7,444 nucleotides of DNA from DAOPJM01 sp035399665 (lineage in GTDB: Bacteria > Bacillota > Clostridia > Christensenellales > CAG-138), in NCBI GenBank assembly GCA_035399665.1, contig DAOPJM010000059.1, positions 1 through 7,444 of the forward strand, given 5' to 3'. Of the stretch, positions 1-5,788 are shown piece by piece. Made by a program: the position numbers and the translations under genes. Each line of letters starts with the position of its first letter. The stretch's first letter is position 1. Under the pieces are notes generated by a model, which was not told the origin of the DNA, ran no database searches, and saw only the letters and a program-made list of their open reading frames with translations.

Positions 1-2
1 CC

Positions 3-56
3 CCCGCCTATATCCAAGACAATGTGTTTATGGCGTGGATCTGCCATTATTTTTGA
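3..56 (+). CDS. C-terminal tail of an unidentified gene (partial)
   Basis: The frame beginning at base 3 is open from the window edge and reads PAYIQDNVFMAWICHYF before a TGA at 54-56. It ends 14 bases before the nitroreductase start, and the nitroreductase ribosome binding site begins within this stop region. That spacing is typical of two genes in one operon. Only 17 residues are visible, too few to assign a family. The call rests on the open frame and its placement, so it may be chance. Confidence 0.35.
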   Translation, partial: PAYIQDNVFMAWICHYF

Positions 57-70
57 GGGAGGCTGAATTT

Positions 71-730
71 ATGGATCTGTTGGACGCGATGAAGGCTCGG
101 CACTCGGTGCGCAGCTACACGGATAAAAGGATAGACGGCGAGGTCTGGGCGGAGCTTACCCGCGCCATCGATGAAGTCAACGCGGAGAGCGGGCTTCACA
201 TTCAGCTTGTCTGCGACGAGCCCAAGGCTTTCGGCGGAGCGGCGGCGCATTACGGCCACTTCGAAAACTGCCGCAACTACCTTGCGATAGTCGGCAAAGG
301 GCCTTGCGGCGAGACCGCGGGCTATTACGGCGAGAAGTTGGTTTTATTTTTGCAGACGCTTGGGCTGAACAGCTGTTGGGTTGCGATGAGCTATGACAAG
401 GGCAAGACCCCCTGTGCGATAGGCAAGGGCGAAAAGCTTCAGATAGTCATAGCCTTGGGCTACGGCGCGACGCAGGGCGTTCCCCACAGGAACAAGCCCA
501 CCGAATCCGTCTGCCGCATGGACGAAAACGCCCCCGCGTGGTTTGGGCAGGGCGTTGAGGCGGCGCTGACCGCCCCCACCGCCATTAATCAACAGAAGTT
601 CTTCTTCGAGCTTAAGGACGGCAAGGTCAAGTCCACGGCCGGCTTGGGCTTTTACGCCAAGACCGACCTTGGCATAGCCAAGTATCACTTCGAGCTTGGC
701 GCGGGCAAGGCAAGCTTTGAGTGGAGCTGA
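71..730 (+). CDS. Nitroreductase family protein, TM1586-like
   Basis: A 219-residue FMN-dependent nitroreductase-fold protein, probably a cytoplasmic NAD(P)H oxidoreductase whose substrate cannot be read from sequence. The N-terminal RHSVRSY (residues 10-16) is the family's FMN-phosphate-binding motif. GLNSCWVA (98-105) and PTAINQQKF (169-177) match the conserved core and the distal flavin-contacting segment of TM1586-type (PF14512-like) members, and the length fits that subfamily. The frame is open from an ATG at 35, but I chose the ATG at 71. It has a GAGGGAGG ribosome binding site at 55-62, and the first family-like residues (MDLLDAMKARHSVRSY) begin there. The gene probably shares a transcript with the partial gene upstream and is closed by the terminator at 773-814. 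Confidence 0.88.
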   Translation: MDLLDAMKARHSVRSYTDKRIDGEVWAELTRAIDEVNAESGLHIQLVCDEPKAFGGAAAHYGHFENCRNYLAIVGKGPCGETAGYYGEKLVLFLQTLGLNSCWVAMSYDKGKTPCAIGKGEKLQIVIALGYGATQGVPHRNKPTESVCRMDENAPAWFGQGVEAALTAPTAINQQKFFFELKDGKVKSTAGLGFYAKTDLGIAKYHFELGAGKASFEWS

Positions 731-772
731 GCCTGCGCAAGCAATTGACGCAGTCCAATTATGAACATTGTG

Positions 773-814
773 AACAGCCTTTCGGCTCAAAGCTGCCGTA
801 AGGCTGTTTTATTT
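773..814 (+). terminator. Intrinsic terminator after the nitroreductase gene
   Basis: AACAGCCTT (773-781) pairs perfectly with AAGGCTGTT (800-808). A further CGGC/GCCG stem (783-786 with 795-798) sits inside across a T-T mismatch, leaving an 8-base loop. The T tract TTTTATTT (807-814) overlaps the base of the stem. This is a strong rho-independent terminator separating the nitroreductase unit from the degV-type gene. Confidence 0.9.
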
Positions 815-829
815 CACAAAAAGTTCGCC

Positions 830-870
830 TTTAGAATCGTTTTATTATGTTATCATATTAGTATTGTATA
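830..870 (+). promoter_or_regulatory. Likely promoter region of the DegV-family gene
   Basis: The bases between the upstream terminator and the DegV start are strikingly AT-rich compared with the surrounding coding DNA. TATCAT (851-856) and TATTAT (843-848) each match five of six positions of the -10 consensus. No well-spaced -35 is visible: the best is TTTAGA (830-835), only 15 bases before TATCAT. A promoter must lie here because of the terminator upstream, but the exact hexamers are a guess. Confidence 0.4.
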
Positions 871-893
871 TTTCTTGAACGGAGACCCAAACA

Positions 894-1808
894 ATGCAAA
901 ACAATGAAACCGATTACATACTAAGCTGCTGCTCGACCGCGGACCTGTCCGCGGAGCATTTCGCCCGTCAGGGCATAGAATATGTCTGCTTCCATTATGA
1001 GTTGGACGGCAGGCAGTACTTGGACGATCTCGGGAAATCCATGTCCTTTGAAGATTTCTATCAGGCCATGGCGGACGGCGCGGACACCAAGACCTCGCAG
1101 GTCAGCACGGGCGAGTTCGTCGAGTACTTCGAGCCGTTCCTAAAGGAGGGCAAGGACGTCCTGCACGTCTGCTTGTCCTCGGGTCTGTCCGGCACAATCA
1201 ATTCTGCGCTCATGGCCAAGAGCATTCTGGAGGAGAAATACCCCGAACGCAGCCTTTATATCGTGGACTCTCTGGGCGCGTCAAGCGGCTACGGTCTGCT
1301 GATGGACACGCTTGCCGACCTCAAGAAGGACGGCATGGGCATTCGTGCGCTCTACGACTGGGTGGAGCAGCACAAGCTTGAGGTTCACTACTGGTTCTTC
1401 TCCACGGATTTGTCCTTCTATGTCAAGGGCGGCCGCATCTCCAAGACCAGCGGCTTTGTAGGCAAGGTTTTGGGCGTATGCCCCCTGCTCAACACCAACT
1501 CCGACGGGCGCCTTGTACCCCGCAAGAAGATTGTGGGCAAGAAGAAGGTCATTCGCGCCATCGTGGACGCCATGGAGCAGCACGCTCAGGGCGGCCTTGA
1601 TTACTGCAAAAAGTGCTACATCTCCCAATCCGCCTGCATGGAGGACGCCCGCAAGGTCGCGGAATTGGTGAAGAGCCGCTTCAAGCATCTCTGCGGTGAA
1701 ATCGTGATCAACCCCATCGGAACCACTATCGGCAGTCACACGGGTCCCGGCACGGTCGCCCTGTTCTTCTGGGGCAGCAAGCGTATGCCCGAATGCCCCG
1801 CTGTCTAA
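894..1808 (+). CDS. DegV family fatty-acid-binding protein
   Basis: A 304-residue cytosolic DegV protein. The family binds single fatty acids, and some members (FakB) present exogenous fatty acids to the kinase FakA for phosphorylation. TSQ (67-69), LSSGLSGT (94-101), VDS (124-126), GGRIS (179-183) and GSHTGPGT (280-287) are the family landmarks in the expected order, and the length is normal. The usual N-terminal D-S-T-x-D-L element appears as SCCSTADLS (11-19), with Cys in place of the first Asp. The ATG at 894 has GGAGA at 881-885, eight bases upstream. No fakA or DAK2-type gene lies nearby, so a fatty-acid kinase partner cannot be named. The gene is monocistronic, bounded by terminators on both sides. 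Confidence 0.93.
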   Translation: MQNNETDYILSCCSTADLSAEHFARQGIEYVCFHYELDGRQYLDDLGKSMSFEDFYQAMADGADTKTSQVSTGEFVEYFEPFLKEGKDVLHVCLSSGLSGTINSALMAKSILEEKYPERSLYIVDSLGASSGYGLLMDTLADLKKDGMGIRALYDWVEQHKLEVHYWFFSTDLSFYVKGGRISKTSGFVGKVLGVCPLLNTNSDGRLVPRKKIVGKKKVIRAIVDAMEQHAQGGLDYCKKCYISQSACMEDARKVAELVKSRFKHLCGEIVINPIGTTIGSHTGPGTVALFFWGSKRMPECPAV

Positions 1809-1831
1809 GCGCCTAACCCAACTGATAAAGC

Positions 1832-1882
1832 AAGCGTCGAAGCTTTGGCGATATGCCTTGAAGCGTTCGACGCTTTTGTTTT
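1832..1882 (+). terminator. Intrinsic terminator after the DegV-family gene
   Basis: AAGCGTCGAA (1832-1841) and TTCGACGCTT (1866-1875) form a perfect 10-bp stem. GCTT/AAGC and GGC/GCC extend the pairing inside, and TTTTGTTTT (1874-1882) follows. On the - strand the same hairpin is followed only by GCTTTATC, so it may weakly end the convergent operon too. No other terminator was seen for that operon. Confidence 0.9.
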
Positions 1883-1911
1883 GTCCTGTTATGGGCTTTG
1901 CTCTCCCCTTG

Positions 1912-3012
1912 CTATTTCAGCGAAAAGCTGTAATTTAGGAGCAGCGCGCTGTAAAGGAACAGCACGTCGACGTTGTCCGTTGTCTCAAGGTAGCTTTGGA
2001 GTACCGTTGAGCTTATGTAGCGCAGGTCTATCACGGTTATCTTGGAGTAGCACTCGGCCATAAGCGGCACAAGGCTGCTGCCGTAGGAATCGCGGAACAC
2101 CACAAGCTCGCGTCCTGAGTCATTGCTTGGATTCTCTATCGTCATGAACGCCGCCGAACCCGAAAGGAAAAACTCATAGGGGTCCTTGCTGTACAGCTTG
2201 TCAAAGTCGTACAGTCCGCCCGTGACATCGGTCTCAAGATTCCATGTCACGCATTGGTCAAGCGCCGCGTTCGTCAGGTAATCGAGCTTTTCCGCCGCTA
2301 TGGGCAGGGCAAGCTGGCCGTAGTACGCGCCGTAGAACGTTGTAAGCGCGGTCATCCGCTCAAATTCGCCCGAAAAGTCCTCATCGGCCCCCATCCCGAC
2401 AGCCAACGCCCTTGCGCTCTCGACAAAGGACTCCTGCTTGCAATGCGGGTCGGTGCGATAAAAGCTGTCCTTTGACAGCGTGTCGGTAAGGTCGATGTAC
2501 CGAGCGTTGGGAAGTCCTCGGCACATCGTCCCGATAAGTTCATCATAATCCATGGCGGGGTAGCCGTTGGCCTCGGCAAGGTAATAGCCCTTGTCCGGAA
2601 CTATGGCAAGGTACAGCTTTGCGTTTGTGTCGGCAAAGCAGCTCTGATACACACCGTTTAGGCGGGCAAGAGCATAGGTCAGCGAATCCATATTGACGGG
2701 ATAGTCCAGCTTGGCAATCTGCCCGTCAACCATGTACAAGCCGTTGTTGTCGTTTTGGCGCAGCAGCTTCAGGGCTACAAAGCTCTTGACGGAGCGGAAG
2801 GCGTCGCGAAGCGGGAACTGATCCTGAGTATAGGTCTCAAACGCGCTCATGAAGCTGCCGTTCAAAACGGAAGTCGCAGTCAGCTTGGGAAGCTGCGCAA
2901 GGGTACGCCTCTCGGCGTCGTAGCTTGCCTTATCGGGCAGGAAGGTACACAGCGCAAGAGCTGTCCACACACTTATCACGGCGACAAGGCTTATCAAAAT
3001 ACTTTTCTTCAT
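1912..3012 (-). CDS. DHHW family (AlgX/AlgJ-like SGNH-type) membrane-anchored protein
   Basis: A 366-residue protein with an N-terminal membrane segment (residues 4-25), so most of it should lie outside the membrane. ERRTLAQLPKL (34-44), the GSF...YTQDQFPLRD stretch (52-70) and the VLFLYSALLLNYS end (350-362) match the DHHW family, which sits beside MBOAT acyltransferases in Firmicutes. The signature site reads FYRTDPHC (184-191) instead of TDHHW. D188 and H190, plus S309 in FRDSYGSS (306-313), still provide an AlgX-like Asp-His-Ser set. The frame is open 23 codons further upstream, but the ATG at 3012 has AGGAGG at 3020-3025 with 7-base spacing and begins MKKS before the membrane segment. 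The MBOAT stop codon lies in that ribosome binding site, suggesting translational coupling. Its role in acyl transfer to a surface polymer is inferred from family and context. Confidence 0.85.
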   Translation of the reverse strand: MKKSILISLVAVISVWTALALCTFLPDKASYDAERRTLAQLPKLTATSVLNGSFMSAFETYTQDQFPLRDAFRSVKSFVALKLLRQNDNNGLYMVDGQIAKLDYPVNMDSLTYALARLNGVYQSCFADTNAKLYLAIVPDKGYYLAEANGYPAMDYDELIGTMCRGLPNARYIDLTDTLSKDSFYRTDPHCKQESFVESARALAVGMGADEDFSGEFERMTALTTFYGAYYGQLALPIAAEKLDYLTNAALDQCVTWNLETDVTGGLYDFDKLYSKDPYEFFLSGSAAFMTIENPSNDSGRELVVFRDSYGSSLVPLMAECYSKITVIDLRYISSTVLQSYLETTDNVDVLFLYSALLLNYSFSLK

Positions 3013-3023
3013 CTTGCCCCCTC

Positions 3024-4433
3024 CTAAAAGCGGAAATACAGGAACGGGTTGAAGGAGCCGTCCACAAGGTAGGCCGTGCATACGACGAGCAGGGCGATTA
3101 GAGCAACAGGCTCCGCCACAAGCATAATCTTTGCCCCCACCCTGCCGCGCTTAACGCGCTCGACAAGCAGCTTCACGGCGGGCGTACTGCCCACCGCGCC
3201 TATCACGAGCGGCACGGCGTAGCCGCGAAGCCCATACAGCGCAAGCGAGTTTACAAACGGGATATGCCCCGCTCCGAACATCCCTCCAATCTGAGTGAAC
3301 GCCGCCGTCAGGCTTTCGGCGTTAAACACTACGAAGCTCAAAATTACTATGAGCATAACATACACGCGGCAAACGGCGGCGGGCAAACGCTTCAGCACGC
3401 TTGAAAGCCAGTACTTTTCCACCACAAGCATCACCGCGAAAATTAGCCCCCACACGACGAAATTCCATGCCGCGCCGTGCCAAAGACCAGTCAACGCCCA
3501 GACTATGAGTATGTTGCGGAGCTGCTTTAGCTTCGAACAGCGGTTGCCGCCGAGGGGTATGTAGATGTAGTCGCGAAACCATGAGCCAAGCGTCATATGC
3601 CAGCGCCGCCAGAACTCGGTAATCCCCGTCGATATGAAGGGATAGTTGAAGTTCTCCGGGAAGCTGAAGCCGAATATGCGCCCAAGACCTATCGCCATAT
3701 CGCTGTAACCAGAAAAGTCGAAGTACACCTGCAAAACGAACGCCATGGCATAAGTCCACCATGTCACCACGGAGCCGACGCCCTGATCAAGGCAGGCGGC
3801 GGTCAATGCGCCAAAGGTGTTCGCAAGCAAGACCTTTTTGCCCAAGCCTATGATAAAGCGACGCGCCCCAAGGTATGCGCCTTCCACCGTGGTACGCCTG
3901 TCACGAAGCTCCCGCTCTATGTCGGTGTAACGCACGATAGGCCCCGCGATAAGCTGCGGAAAGAGCGCGACATACGCCGCAAGCGACACTATGTTGCGCT
4001 GCGCCTGCGCCTTGCCCCTGTACACGTCTATCGTATAGCTGAGCATTTGGAAGGTGTAGAAGCTTATGCCTATGGGCAGCGCAATCTTGAGCAGCGGCAC
4101 ATCAAGGCCTGTGACGGAATTGAAGCTTGATAAAAAGAAGTCGGCGTACTTGAAGTAAGCAAGCAGTCCGACACTCACGGTACATGAAAGGACGAGCCAC
4201 AGCTTGGCGCGCCTGCCGCCCTTCTCCCTCGCCCTGCCTATGGCAAGCCCGAACACATAGCACATCAGTATGGACACGGCCATGAGCAGCACATACTTTG
4301 GCTCGCCCCAAGCGTAGAACACGAGGCTCATCACAAGGAGCAGCGCGTTCTTCAGCTTTTTGGGCGTAACAAGGTACAAAGCTATCGTGAGCGGCAAAAA
4401 GTAGTATAGGAACGGTATTCCCGAAAACAGCAT
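3024..4433 (-). CDS. MBOAT family O-acyltransferase (AlgI/DltB-like)
   Basis: A 469-residue polytopic membrane protein that begins MLFSGIPFLYYFLPL, as AlgI-type acyltransferases do. The family passes acyl groups, often acetyl, from cytoplasmic donors across the membrane to polysaccharides or teichoic acids. Visible family blocks are ISFYTFQMLSYTIDVYRG (123-140), FPQLIAGPIVRY (158-169), FDFSGYSDMAIG (238-249), TEFWRRWHMTLGSWFRDYIY (272-291) and LTGLWHGAAWNF (314-325). H319 in LWHG is the expected invariant catalytic His, and H279 is the second conserved His. The ATG at 4433 has GGAGGG at 4438-4443. It is the middle gene of the operon, and its TAG falls inside the ribosome binding site of the DHHW gene. 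The acyl donor and acceptor cannot be told from the sequence. Confidence 0.95.
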   Translation of the reverse strand: MLFSGIPFLYYFLPLTIALYLVTPKKLKNALLLVMSLVFYAWGEPKYVLLMAVSILMCYVFGLAIGRAREKGGRRAKLWLVLSCTVSVGLLAYFKYADFFLSSFNSVTGLDVPLLKIALPIGISFYTFQMLSYTIDVYRGKAQAQRNIVSLAAYVALFPQLIAGPIVRYTDIERELRDRRTTVEGAYLGARRFIIGLGKKVLLANTFGALTAACLDQGVGSVVTWWTYAMAFVLQVYFDFSGYSDMAIGLGRIFGFSFPENFNYPFISTGITEFWRRWHMTLGSWFRDYIYIPLGGNRCSKLKQLRNILIVWALTGLWHGAAWNFVVWGLIFAVMLVVEKYWLSSVLKRLPAAVCRVYVMLIVILSFVVFNAESLTAAFTQIGGMFGAGHIPFVNSLALYGLRGYAVPLVIGAVGSTPAVKLLVERVKRGRVGAKIMLVAEPVALIALLVVCTAYLVDGSFNPFLYFRF

Positions 4434-4443
4434 TTAGCCCTCC

Positions 4444-4482
4444 AAAAGGCGAGGCCGCCGCAGCTATCTGCGGCGGCCCCTC
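4444..4482 (-). terminator. Intercistronic GC-rich hairpin, possible attenuator/partial terminator
   Basis: In the gap between the lipoprotein stop and the MBOAT start, CCGCCGCAG (4455-4463) pairs perfectly with CTGCGGCGG (4468-4476) around a CTAT loop. GAGG/CCTC extends the stem with a 2-base bulge. On the transcribed strand the stem is followed by GCC and only four T's (4447-4444), then directly by the MBOAT ribosome binding site. The short T tract suggests partial termination or an mRNA processing/stabilising hairpin rather than a full stop. Confidence 0.6.
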
Positions 4483-4511
4483 GGTCAGTAAAAACGACTA
4501 AGCAGACAAAA

Positions 4512-5033
4512 CTATTTCAGAGTGAGGGTGAGCTTTCCGCCGCAAACCTCTTGGAATGCAGCGACAATCTCGTCGGAGGTAACCGCGTCGCTCAACGCAG
4601 AATCGACCATGATAAGCAAAACGACGTCGCCGTATGCCGCGACCTGCAAGTCGTCCGCCATGACGCAAACCCACTTGGCGGTGTCAATGCCCGCCTTCAT
4701 GCTCTCGGCTACGGACTGCGCATCGGCGTTGTCCTTGACGCGCACGAGTACCAGCGAGTAGGCCTGTGAGCCTATCATCGCTTCCGACACCGCCGCCGCG
4801 CTGAGCTTGTCCGCGCTGTCAAGTCCTGTGTAATACTTCAGGGAGTAGGCGTCGTCCAACGCGACCTCCGTCGTCATAAGGGCAAGCCCTGTGTCCTTCT
4901 TCTCGTAAATCTTTTCTATAAGCTCAGGGAGAGTTCCCTCCAGTTTGACGTCACTCGCACCGCCCGCGGAGCAGGCGCCCAGAGCGCAGATAAAGACCAT
5001 GGCTGCAAGAATCGTAATAAACGTTTTTTTCAT
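4512..5033 (-). CDS. DUF4358 domain lipoprotein
   Basis: A 173-residue predicted lipoprotein. Residues 1-20 form a signal peptide, and LGAC with C21 is a lipobox, so the mature protein should be anchored to the outer face of the membrane. The rest fits DUF4358: an IEKIYEKK-type helix near 39-46, YYTGL (67-71), then KWVCVMAD (120-127) and GDVVLLIM (135-142), which resemble the family's KWICV and GD-LIM motifs. The biochemical function of DUF4358 is not known to me. The ATG at 5033 has AGGAG at 5041-5045 with 7-base spacing. As first gene of the operon before an MBOAT and a DHHW protein, it is plausibly an accessory of surface O-acylation. That is inference from neighbourhood only. Confidence 0.85.
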   Translation of the reverse strand: MKKTFITILAAMVFICALGACSAGGASDVKLEGTLPELIEKIYEKKDTGLALMTTEVALDDAYSLKYYTGLDSADKLSAAAVSEAMIGSQAYSLVLVRVKDNADAQSVAESMKAGIDTAKWVCVMADDLQVAAYGDVVLLIMVDSALSDAVTSDEIVAAFQEVCGGKLTLTLK

Positions 5034-5090
5034 TTAATTTCTCCTTTCAGTCGCTTGATATTCATTCGTTTATACCGACATCGGGCGTGC

Positions 5091-5107
5091 GGCGGTTCAA
5101 GACCACC
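5091..5107 (-). promoter_or_regulatory. Hairpin in the 5' leader of the lipoprotein-MBOAT-DHHW operon
   Basis: On the - strand GGTGGT (5107-5102) pairs with ACCGCC (5096-5091) around CTTGA, a 6-bp stem with one G-U pair. It lies in a roughly 110-base untranslated leader between the predicted start site near 5143 and the ATG at 5033. The CCCC at 5125-5122 could pair instead with the G run at 5110-5106, giving a competing fold. No known riboswitch class was recognised. Confidence 0.35.
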
Positions 5108-5110
5108 CCC

Positions 5111-5163
5111 AAATAAAAAACGGGGAACGCAACACTCCGATACGCCTGCATTATACTCCCCGT
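5111..5163 (-). terminator. Intrinsic terminator on the - strand overlapping the operon promoter
   Basis: Read on the - strand, ACGGGGA (5163-5157) pairs with TCCCCGT (5126-5120). An inner AATGCA/TGCGTT stem (5152-5147 with 5131-5126, one G-U pair) shares a base at its foot, and TTTTTTATTT (5120-5111) follows. This is a good terminator for any transcript entering from the right. Transcripts starting at the nested promoter near 5143 lack the left arms and would escape it. No - strand gene was found to its right, so what it terminates is unclear. Confidence 0.65.
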
Positions 5164-5178
5164 AAAGTGCAAAAGCAA
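5150..5178 (-). promoter_or_regulatory. Promoter of the lipoprotein-MBOAT-DHHW operon
   Basis: On the - strand a perfect -10 TATAAT (5155-5150) lies 17 bases after TTGCTT (5178-5173), which matches three of six -35 positions. The predicted start is near 5143, giving a leader of about 110 bases to the lipoprotein ATG. It is the best sigma-A-type promoter upstream of the operon. Confidence 0.65.
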
Positions 5179-5348
5179 TACCACGCCTAAAGGAATCATT
5201 GTAAATTCTTATAGATTTCATAGTCGAATTGCGTCATTATTGTGAACTGCTTCACCCTGAAGGAGACTGCACGGCAAAGCGGGCCGCGTGGCGCGGGCGC
5301 TTAATCTACGGCAAGCGGCACAAAATTTAGCTTGAAAAATTGCTGTGC
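5164..5348. other. Divergent intergenic stretch without a recognised gene
   Basis: Nothing coding is convincing here. An AT-rich part (about 5196-5245) is followed by a very GC-rich one (5270-5315). CTTCA/TGAAG (5250-5254 with 5258-5262) makes a small hairpin. On the - strand TTCACA (5246-5241) and TATGAA (5222-5217), 18 bases apart, could be a weak promoter feeding the terminator at 5111-5163. That would imply a short RNA of roughly 100 bases, but it is speculative. Confidence 0.4.
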
Positions 5349-5362
5349 TTATGTTAACCTAA
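5349..5362. promoter_or_regulatory. Candidate DtxR-family operator
   Basis: TTATGTTAACCTAA is a 14-base palindrome with a single mismatched pair around the core GTTAAC (5353-5358). It resembles the TTAGG...CCTAA palindromes bound by DtxR/IdeR/SirR-type metalloregulators. It lies 34 bases before the ATG of a gene for such a regulator, where metal-dependent autorepression would act. The promoter itself is not clear; TTGAAA (5332-5337) is the best -35 candidate, which would place the operator over the -10 region. Confidence 0.6.
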
Positions 5363-5395
5363 CTGCAATAACATTCGAAAGAAGGTATTGGCTTT

Positions 5396-5767
5396 ATGAA
5401 GATAAGGAAAGCTTCCGAGGATTACCTTGAGGCCATGCTGATGATGAAGGAGAAGCACGGCTACATCCGTTCCATGGACGTAGCGGAGCAGCTCGGCGTA
5501 ACTAAGCCCTCCGTCACCTATTCCACCAAACGCCTGCGCGAGGCGGGCTACATCGTTATGGACAGCGACAGCCTTATAACGCTGACCGATTCGGGCATGG
5601 AGGTAGCCTCCCGCATGTACAACCGCCACAAGGTCTTAACGCAGTTCCTTATACGGCTCGGCGTGGACGAACAGACGGCGCGTGAGGACGCCTGCAAGAT
5701 GGAGCATGACATGAGCGAACAGACCTTTAACGCCATTTGCAAACACGCGGGCTTGGCGGGGCGTTAG
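5396..5767 (+). CDS. DtxR/MntR-family metal-dependent transcriptional regulator (short form)
   Basis: A 123-residue cytoplasmic repressor with a winged-helix DNA-binding part. The recognition region is VAEQLGVTKPSVTYSTKRL (29-47) and the wing lies around 52-64. The metal-binding dimerisation domain follows, ending at 123, so the SH3/FeoA-like C-terminal domain of longer DtxR proteins is absent, as in MntR. Likely metal ligands are D9, E12, H78, C100, E103 and H104. D9 corresponds to the MntR Asp8 position, while C100 corresponds to DtxR Cys102 (Glu99 in MntR). The site is therefore mixed, and Mn versus Fe sensing cannot be decided. GAAGG at 5381-5385 is a moderate ribosome binding site. It is the first gene of an operon with the DUF3842 gene, 21 bases downstream. 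No metal transporter is visible in the window. Confidence 0.9.
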   Translation: MKIRKASEDYLEAMLMMKEKHGYIRSMDVAEQLGVTKPSVTYSTKRLREAGYIVMDSDSLITLTDSGMEVASRMYNRHKVLTQFLIRLGVDEQTAREDACKMEHDMSEQTFNAICKHAGLAGR

Positions 5768-5788
5768 CATGTCGATGTCGGAGGAACC

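Noticed and set aside
35..70. Upstream ATG giving the nitroreductase 12 extra residues
   Set aside because: It lacks a ribosome binding site, overlaps the upstream stop, and the extra residues do not fit the family; the ATG at 71 has GAGGGAGG.
344..790. Long - strand open frame antisense to the nitroreductase
   Set aside because: Its composition mirrors the GC-rich codon positions of the real gene, it has no family resemblance, and it runs into the terminator hairpin.
1281..1739. 152-codon - strand open frame inside the DegV gene
   Set aside because: The DegV frame is complete with all family motifs; the antisense frame has no recognisable features.
3013..3081. N-terminal extension of the DHHW protein to an earlier start
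   Set aside because: It would overlap the MBOAT coding region and its Cys/Pro-rich residues are not family-like; MKKS at 3012 has a strong ribosome binding site and starts just before the membrane segment.
5091..5107. GGTTCAAGACC on the + strand as a tRNA T-arm
   Set aside because: No acceptor, anticodon or D-arm pairing could be found around it; it is simply part of the leader hairpin.
5030..5221. 63-codon open frame on the - strand ending at the lipoprotein start, including an 11-codon version (ATG at 5065, MNIKRLKGEIK) whose TGA overlaps the lipoprotein ATG
   Set aside because: Neither start has a ribosome binding site. The frame spans the promoter and terminator, and its first part would not be on transcripts from the best promoter. 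The ATGA overlap is suggestive of a leader peptide but can be chance.
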